DNA from: Metallyticus violacea
Taxonomy: Eukaryota > Arthropoda > Insecta > Mantodea > Metallyticidae
Length of the DNA: 64,000 bases
Assembly: GCA_030762175.1 (NCBI GenBank)
Contig: CM060831.1
Coordinates: 95,251,501 to 95,315,500 of the forward strand
Reading direction: 5' to 3'
Positions 56,511 through 64,000 of the stretch are shown piece by piece. Each line of letters begins with the position of its first letter. The stretch's first letter is position 1. The notes below the pieces were generated by a model that was not told the DNA's origin, did not search any database, and saw nothing but the letters and a program-made list of their open reading frames with translations. A program made the position numbers and the translations under genes.

Positions 56511-57330
56511 TATTCCTAGTAAACTATTCTGCATTATATTCTTATATGCTCTTTTTAAGTCTGTTCAATGCCAGTCACTTCTATTAGATTGTTTACTTAA
56601 CTAATGTCATATCAGAATAACATTCTTTTATCTGTTGACCTGTACAGGGGTCAGAGCACTGGAAGGGGTTCAGGAGTAAGAGACAATGATAGAGATATAT
56701 TACTAATGCATTAGAGCTGAATCTGAAATACTGCACAGTAAGAATGGCTGTCTCTTAGTAGTTTGTGAAAGTAAAGGAAACACATATTTCTATCCAGCAC
56801 TAAAACCATTTGATGAATTGCAGAACTATTAACAAATTAGTATCATAACATTTTATTAGGTAAGCTAAATGCTAATAAATTTTTGATTAGTTTAAAAGTG
56901 TATCATAATTTTAAAAATATGGTTTAATAAAATTTTAAAAACAACTTTCATCATGCAGTAACCTGATCTTACAATCTAATTTTCATAGAAGTTAAAAATG
57001 ATTATGCAGTGGTATGATAAAATATAGATTTATTAGTTTTTGTAGTTTTGGTATATTATACCAAAAAATAATTCTAACCTAGCTTTGTAACATTTGTTAT
57101 TTATTTATAAATGAATTTAATAATTAATATTAAGTTATATGTTTTAAAGTTACAACCAATATTATAAAATTTTTGATGCAATTCAATAAATTATCTGTAG
57201 CCTGTATGACACCCATCTTCATTGACATTAACACAGTTTTACAGTATTCTTGTGTCTTCCTAAGCATGGTAAATCTTCCTTACCAGATTTGGTTTGATAC
57301 TATATGTTACCATGAAAGTTTTAATACAAG
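56511..57330. other. No recognisable feature
   Basis: AT-rich sequence; nothing supported. Confidence 0.45.
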
Positions 57331-57334
57331 TTGT

Positions 57335-59430
57335 TTGGTTGGTTGGTAGTGGTCATTGGGAATGCTGATGTTTATCATTTTTTCCCTAGCTTCCCAATAA
57401 AGAGCTTCCAAATTATTTTTCATTTGTTTGTTGCTATCAAGTTGGCTGCATTTCAGCAGATGTTCTTTGTTTAAGATAGTATTCACATCCTTATATGATG
57501 GGCAATAGCTGTAGTTGACTTATTTCATCCTGAAGAGATGTTTTGACAGGTAATCGTGCCCCAATAATTAAGCAGAATTGGCAACTTCAATTTTTCTTGG
57601 TTTTCAATAACAACTTTTGAAAGTATTTAGAGCTTCATGCGGTTTTCCTTTAAAATTTTGTTGGATATTTTATTTTACTTGTTCAGTTATTAATCATTTT
57701 ATGAGTTTCAATTTAGAGGGAAGTTTAGTTCAAAAGGTGGTTTTAATTTTATGGTGGCTCTTTTTTTAGCTAAAGTTTCAGCAATCTCATTCATCTTTAA
57801 TCACACATGGCTCAGGATCCATTGTAAACTATTGCTATATTTCTGATCTGAATTATAGGGATATAGTTTTATTTCATTTATAATAATATAGGTTGGTGGG
57901 TGACTGTAATTCATTATACTTTGTAGTGCTGCTTTAGAGTCACTTAAGAAACAATTCTTTTATTTATGTTAGGTCTCTATACAGTAGATTTTGTAAAGCT
58001 GCTCTAATGGCCATCATTTCACCATCAAAATTGTTAGCATACTGTCCCAAAGGTGTATATTGAGAGAATTCTTCACAGTATATTCCAAAGCTTGCTTCTC
58101 CATTTTTAAGAGATCCATTTGTATATACTCTACACCATGTATCAGTTAGATAATAGTTGTTTAGTATATTAAGTGCTATCAGTCTTAATACTTCAGATAG
58201 GTTGTTCTTCTTGGAGACCAATGTATCCAGATTTAGTTTCACACTAATATCTATATAATGCAAAGGATCAGTTGGTATAATGATAGGTTTAGTGCTTATT
58301 TTTAAAATTTTGTCTAAATCTTCTTTGTGTGTATAATTTTTGAAAGTCTGTTGTGCTTTTAATCATTGTGTGCTCTCCATTTATTCCTATGTTGATTACA
58401 TATTAATTTCTTTCCCTGTATTGCCATTTTAATGACCACCTCTTTGGTCTAGTGAATAGCATTGCTGACTGCTGACTGGGAGGCCCGAGTTTGATTTCCA
58501 GTACCTGCTTAGGAATTTATGTAAGATATAGAGGTCTAGAACAGGTCCATCCAGCCTCGTGAGGACAAATTATTGGGAAACAGCCTGATGGAGAGTTGGC
58601 ATCTTCAATCAGGAATGCCTCATGATAGGCAACCGGCAGGATGCCGGCATGCTGATCACATGCCCTCCTGCAATAATTAATGCCCTCTATCAATGAAATC
58701 GTAAGATGGAGATAGAGGAATTCGAGGTTGCTGTTACAGGCCAAGGCTCACCCCGGGTTGTAGTGCCAAGAGAGAAGAAGGATTGTCATTTTATATCTAG
58801 CTCTATTTAATTGGAAGGTTGTTAATCATGCTCTGCATTGCAGCAATTGGTGCTGTTTTTATGGCTCCTCTTATTATTCTTAAGGACCTAGATTGTATCC
58901 AATTAGTTTTAAGTTGTTTTTTTTATTGTGGACATAATCTGACTTCCATACAGCAGATTGGGCTTTAAGTATCTTTTGTACATGTCATTAAGGAAATCTT
59001 TAGATCCTCACTATTTGACGCCTGTTAGTCTTCTTAATATGTTGTTCTTCTTATTCACTTTCTTACTTATATTGTCAATCTATTCAGAGAAGAAAGTTTT
59101 TTGTCAAATATTATACCAAGATATTTAGTTTGTTCTTTCTCTTGTAGTTCATTACTAATTTTAAGTTGTAAATAATCTGTGATGTATTGAAGACTGAAAA
59201 GCTAGAAAATTGTCTTGTTAGTGTTTATTTCCACATTGTTGGTGGATGCCCGTTTTTCCATGCTATTGATAATTTTCTACATTTTATTTTCTTGTGTTTT
59301 GTAATGTTGTTTATTCTACTTATATTTTTGGCTAGTCCATATGGCAATGTCATCTGCAAACAAACCCATATTTACCTTTGGGAAGTCAGCTATTATTTTG
59401 GACAGGAGACAGCGCCTTAAGGAAAGTCTA
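57335..59430 (-). pseudogene. LINE remnant: reverse transcriptase and RNase H
   Basis: The minus strand, read from 59430 down, gives the active-site segment GLFADDIAIW (family FADD), then EQTKYLGIIFDKKLSS, then SRSLRIIRGAIKTAPIAAM. After the SINE insert comes LTDTWCRVYTNGSLKNGEAS and FGIYCEEFSQYTPLGQYANN, an RNase H domain (family TDGS; here TNGS, so one catalytic Asp is Asn), then QWILSHVCLKMNEIAETLAK, its last motif. A C-terminal tail follows to about 57335 (EALYWEARGKMINI). RNase H after the reverse transcriptase is seen in I-type and related LINE clades and differs from the Jockey array. Many stops make it dead. Confidence 0.75.
58430..58780 (+). repeat. tRNA-derived SINE, family 1, inside the LINE
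   Basis: TTGGTCTAGTGAATAGCATT (A box) and GGCCCGAGTTTGATTTCC (B box) lead a body with GGTCCATCCAGCCTCGTGAG and CAACCGGCAGGATGCCGGCA. Imperfect ATTGCCATTTTA and ATTGTCATTTTA flank it (about 58419 and 58783), so it inserted into the LINE remnant. Same family as 8345-8690. Confidence 0.8.
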
Positions 59431-59530
59431 CTTTAGTTGTGTGCCATTAAGAGAAGACATTATTCCATTTTACAGCTTAGCTTTGTGATAATAGATCCAT
59501 GAACCACCTAAAGCATGATTCCACTTAATT

Positions 59531-59635
59531 TATGTTATTGTATGATTTAGTTGCACTACACACTCTTAATGCTTCACTTACTTGTCATAATATACAGAAC
59601 CGGTTTGGTGAACATTTCCTTCTCATCATCAGACA
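59531..59635. repeat. Single arm of the foldback family
   Basis: TGTATGATTTAGTTGCACTA, CACACTCTTAATGCTTCACT and CTTCTCATCATCAGACAGG align with an arm of the hairpin at 16403-16611. Confidence 0.5.
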
Positions 59636-59639
59636 GGCT

Positions 59640-60109
59640 AAAATTCATATTCAGTTGAAGATGGGGGGTTTTATTTTTTCACTACTCATTGCAAGCAGAA
59701 GCCTTAGTATTTTTCAATGAGTAACTGATCTGGTTCATATTTGAACATTATTGAAACTTATTCTGAACCTAGTATGTTTATGTATAATTCAATCAGTGAT
59801 TGGAAAAGGGAAGAAAGTCCACCAATTTTAGAACTAATTATAATAAAATTTGTTTATTGATCCATTCGAATTAATCACCAATTTTATTCAAATAGCTTAA
59901 TTCTAAATTTTGGAATGCATCACAAAATTATACTAACAAAACTTCAAGTCTATTATAAATTTCAAATCTATCTTCTTTATCTTATCTTACTTGTACTTTA
60001 AACTAAAAATTTTGTTTCTGTGTATTGTTAGTAAACTTTTTATAACTGTTTATTCTGGTGTCTCCATTTTGGCAGAAAAATGTCCACATGTTTTTGAGTT
60101 GAGAAGTCA
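59640..60109. other. No recognisable feature
   Basis: AT-rich sequence between repeats. Confidence 0.4.
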
Positions 60110-63080
60110 GAAGAAGCTGCAGGAATTCAGACATAGAGTGTACTCTGCATAAGGTAAGAAAGAGGGAGAAGGTTGGGTCTGTGAGGCTGGGGTTTTGGAA
60201 CTGCGAAGGCTTGAAAAGGAGTTTGTCACTGGGCTTTATCAGTTCATTGATTGGTAAGGTACATATATTAGCTGTAGTTGAAACATGGTTAGAGGTTGGA
60301 GAGGATATAAGAATGATAGATTTTGAATTTCTGGGAACAAATTGACTCGAGAAGGAATACCAAGGGGAAAGCATCTAGTGGTTTAGGGTTATTATAAAGA
60401 AAAGGATGGAAGGGTCAGATCAAAGAATGGAGATCTAAGATGGAAGGGGTAATCTGGGTGGTGTGGGTGAAGTTAGCATTACGTATAGGGATAGTTTATA
60501 ACCCACCCAGAAATTCCCGGTTTCACAACCCAGACCTCTTCTAGTACTTAGGTAATGAGATAGAAGAAATTAGAGAGAAATTTTCTATGGTAGAATTTTT
60601 ATTACTACGAGACTTTAATGCAAGAAATGGGAATTTTCCAGTGAAAGATTGGGGTACATCAGATTTTTTTTTTGATTGATTTATTTATGGACGCTCTTTA
60701 ACATCTCTGGTCATCAGCATTCCATTCAACTCAGGGCATGAAGTGGCCAACAAATTTTGCTCAGGGGCCTCTCTTTCAGGCTTGAGGTTCTTTTTTATGC
60801 CATAAATGTATGACACGGGACTCATGGCTTTACTTCCCTTCCAAAGGAAGCCATACTTAGGATATTTATGCCCAAAAAAATCCATCGGTCCTGGCCGGGT
60901 TCGAACCCGCGATCTTAGGTGTAGGAGGCAAGTATGGTAACCACTACACCACCAGGACCAACGTACATCAGATAATTTAGCTTAGAGTAAGATAAGAGCA
61001 ATGTCACAAGGAGCAGTAAAGACAAAATAATAAATGAAGAAGGTATGTAATTGTTCAGTTTTGTGAGTATTTTAGGGGGATGATTAGGTTGGCCAGTTCA
61101 TGTTTGCCAGTGCAAGTGGTCAAAGTGTTTTGGACCTTGCAGTATGTGGTTGAGTCTTTAGGCTCAGTGACAAACTTTAAAGTGATGAATCTAGTTAGTA
61201 ATAGCCCTTATTTTCCCCTAGTGGTGGAGTGGAAGGGCAAATTAAATGTTATAAAGAAGATTTTAGACTCAAATAAGGAGGAACTGGGTGGGAAAGTGGA
61301 CAAAATACATGGAATCAGGCCCAGGCTGAGAAGTTTTATTCACTTATGAATTCTGTAATGTTAAGATTGTGCATTTATGGAATTAATTTGTACATTGAAT
61401 TAGACAAGGGTGAAGATGCACTAAGTTTATAAATAGGTAGGTAATAGGATGCTCACAAGGATAGGAATAAATGCAAAAACTAAAATGATTGGTTTCATTA
61501 TGAATGTAGGCAAATGAGAAGTTTAGATGCTTTAGTAAAGTGGAGAGAAATGCTCAAGAGGAGGATAGAGTAAGATTGATGCAGTTGAGGGTTTTGTACA
61601 AAAGATGATTAGACTGGAAGAAAGATTAATGGGGGAAAAAAGGCCTTATAAATACAAACAAAGATTACATTGGGGATGGCACTACAAATATGGAAAATTA
61701 TAAGAAAATGTACAAAAGCCAGATGGGGAAGAACATCAATTGTACCAGAGCAATGGGTGGAGTATTGTAAAGGTTTATTGAATTTAAAGACTCTGAGATG
61801 AGGGCTGGAATTAGGAATTAGAATTAAGACACAATGAGGTGCTGACAGAGAGATTTCATGTGAACAGGTGTTCAATCAGGTTTGGAAGGGGAAGAGGAAT
61901 GAGACAGTTGGTAAAGATGGATTGCTGGTAGAAATTCTCCACAATTGGTGCAAGAAGCAAAGTCAAACAGTGTTTGGCTGAATTATTAAATTCAATTAAA
62001 TGGACCAAGAGGATACTCAAGAACTGGTGTATGGCTACTATACACCCTATAAATAAGGGTAAAGGTTCTATTGTTAAACCAGAAAGTTACTGAGGTGACA
62101 GCTCCTCTGTCAAATTTTGACAAGGTTTTTGCAGGGATTTTAACTGATACAGAATACTCTAATCTCCCAATTTCAAACAGGGTTTAGGAAAGGTCAAAGA
62201 ACTGCTGATAATGTATTTGATATTAAAACAATGATAGATAAATGCTTAGCAAACAAACGGGGTGATTATAAGCAGTATTTTTCACCTAGAGAAGGCATAT
62301 GACAGAATTAACAGAGAGGTGTGTTATGATATAAATTATGGCATATAGGGATGAGCAAGGAGATGGTTGTGTTGCTGAAGGAGCTTTACATAGGTAATAT
62401 ATTTTGTGTTAGCTGTGGAGAAGGTTATGCGACCAAGGAAGTAACTCAGGCTTAGGCAAGGGTGTAAGTTGAATTCAATTCTTTTCAATTTATTTGTAGA
62501 TGACATAATGATAGTTTTACAGCAAGTAAATATTCAAAAACCAATATTAAATAAGTTGGAAATCTCGGACTTGCTTTACGCCGATGATTTAATAGTTGCA
62601 TCCATCTCAGTAATAGGATTAAGACATGTATTATCAGAGATTATGAGATACTGTAAAGAATGGGACCTCAAAGAAAATAAGGAGAAGACTAAAATAATGG
62701 TATTTAAAAAGAGAAATAAGTTGAGGAGGGATGAAAAGTGGCATATGGCCAGATACAGATTGTGAATGAATTTTCTTATTTAGATGGATTTGAGCTCTTC
62801 TGATCAATGAATGAAACAGAAGAAATTTGCGCTAACCAAGGGTTTATTATCTGTGAAGTTAATAAAGAAATGCATGCTTGTTGTGGTCAAGCTGACAGTA
62901 AATTGGTTGGAAAGATTATATAGGCCATTGACTGAGTCTAAGTGGGCATATGGTATTGAAATATGGGGGAATAGAAGAAAGCTGGAAATGGAGAGATAGA
63001 GGTAGTACTTAGTACATTTTGTAAGATTGTGTTGGGAGTCCCACAAAATGGTGCAAATGCTGGAGCACATTGTCATGATT
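60110..63080 (+). pseudogene. LINE remnant: endonuclease and reverse transcriptase
   Basis: At 60160-60360 the + strand reads VRLGFWNCEGLKRSLSLGFI and HILAVVETWLEVGEDI, the start of an apurinic-type endonuclease with Asn and Glu motifs. At about 60600 it reads LLLRDFNARNGNFP, the D-F-N-A segment, which is split by a SINE at 60665. The reverse transcriptase follows at 62160-62750: FQTGFRKGQRTADN, FVDDIMIVLQQ, then LEISDLLYADDLIVASISV with an intact YADD and EWDLKENKEKTKIMVFKKRN. Further downstream come GIEIWG-type and KIVLGVPQNGANA sequences. Many stops and shifts make it dead. The clade is unclear to me; it differs from the Jockey array. Confidence 0.7.
60665..60962 (-). repeat. SINE family 3, with target duplication, inside the LINE
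   Basis: The minus-strand head is GTGGTGTAGTGGTTACCATA with B box GCGGGTTCGAACCCGGCC, and the A-tail appears as the T run at 60665. GTACATCAGAT flanks it at 60654-60664 and 60963-60973. It interrupts the endonuclease region of the LINE and is very close in sequence to the copy at 47516. Confidence 0.9.
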
Positions 63081-63089
63081 ACACAGTTG

Positions 63090-64000
63090 GGTTTGTCCCG
63101 ATTCTAGTTTACTTAATACTAAGTTCATTTTTCTCAATATATCCTGTTTCATTCCATATGACTGTGAAAATGCAGTTTTGACCAATCATGGTTTTATGTC
63201 TTAGGTAGATTAAAAGTAAAACTACTTAAAATCATGTTAATACATTAAAAACACTTTTGATGTTCCACTCTTAAAATGTTTAAAACTAAAACTGGGAAAT
63301 GTTTCGTGAGACCTTGCTCACAATGTCAACCATAGAACGAATGATGAATCAAACTGTGTTGGAGATGTAAGTGACTGTGGCTGCTTAACAGACCACCTTT
63401 AATCTATCTAAGATTTTACAATTGTTTCAATGTGTGAATTTCTAGAATGTTTTTAGTGTTCAATTTCCAAAACTGAAACAACTTCAACAGTCATACAGTA
63501 GAGATTGCCTCCTGTTCTTCTTCACTTGCATCAGTTTTCTAAGGTCAATTAAGTGATATGGTACAGTAGCTACTAACAAACTGTCATTTGCTGTTACATA
63601 TGATTGAATCTGTGATGCATCCTATGTCACCACTTTCTTTCTGATTACATACAGTCAGTACTTCACTTCAGCTTTCTTTTACAGTTCTTGATTTATTTTC
63701 ATTTTATCAATCCTCATACATAAAACAAGCAATGTTTCAATTCATTTTAAGACATTCAAAAATATTATACAGTTTAAAAATATGTTCTTAAAAGCACTAA
63801 AAATGCAAAGCAAACAGAAAGCATGTTTAATTGCTGTGTATTCTAAAATATTTTTACTGCAGGTCTATCATCCAGAGGCAAAAAGAAAGAATGCTTCCTG
63901 CTTTAGTGGTTGAAAGAGATCCCACATAATGGTGAAAAAGGTAAAGTTTTGGTCCTTTTCCTAGTTAAGCATGGCATTAGGTGAATGTAATTAACAAATG
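63090..64000. other. No recognisable feature
   Basis: AT-rich sequence; no CUB exon, repeat or other gene recognised. Confidence 0.45.

Noticed and set aside
60003..60374. 123-codon minus-strand ORF
   Set aside because: The + strand of the same segment reads as LINE endonuclease motifs, and this frame has no recognisable domain.
7838..60962. Functional tRNA genes at 7838-7919, 47516 and 60900-60960
   Set aside because: The A and B boxes are good, but the acceptor strands do not pair properly and SINE bodies with target duplications follow.

Overview
The window looks like nuclear DNA from an arthropod-like animal. It is AT-rich, has GT-AG introns and very long gene-poor stretches, and carries Jockey-type and other LINEs, a Penelope-like element (PLE), mariner and Tigger DNA transposons and at least three families of tRNA-derived SINEs. 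I cannot fix the species or order. No rRNA gene, functional tRNA gene or CRISPR array is visible.

Two host genes are partly present. On the + strand, exons at 3509-3643 and 10174-10942 join in phase and encode the signal peptide and the whole lysine/glutamate-rich, probably secreted remainder of an unrecognised protein; its first exon is not identified. On the - strand, exons at 49598-49773 and 14465-14683 join in phase and encode the second half of one CUB domain and the first half of the next, as in cubilin-like multi-CUB proteins. The intron between them is 34.9 kb (14684-49597).

Most of that intron is one GC-rich composite insertion, 18520-43871, flanked by a 12-base near-identical duplication (18508-18519 and 43872-43883, one mismatch). 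Its ends are inverted copies of a PLE terminal segment; the right one runs into a GIY-YIG endonuclease reading frame. Between them lie four Jockey-clade retrotransposons head to tail, with no poly(A) or recognisable target duplication at the internal joints. They alternate between two subfamilies: A (20993-26220), B (26221-30983), A (30984-37610), B (37611-43110). Each has ORF1 (PRE_C2HC-like region and CCHC knuckles) and ORF2 (endonuclease and reverse transcriptase) overlapping by exactly 17 nt, and all four are broken by different lesions. Later insertions sit inside: an ORF1-only retroelement with poly(A) and a 13-bp duplication (18666-20834), a 76-bp PLE fragment (24728-24803) and a mariner (34984-36453) with an internal 178-bp tandem duplication.

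The flanks hold older debris. The left part (1-14 kb) has a decayed DDE transposase, an internally deleted mariner-like remnant, SINEs and several local tandem duplications. The right part (44-64 kb) has a Tigger remnant, SINEs, a 1-kb inverted repeat, a near-perfect 41-bp-arm hairpin, a second mariner, a LINE with RNase H on the - strand and a LINE on the + strand, each with a SINE inserted in it.
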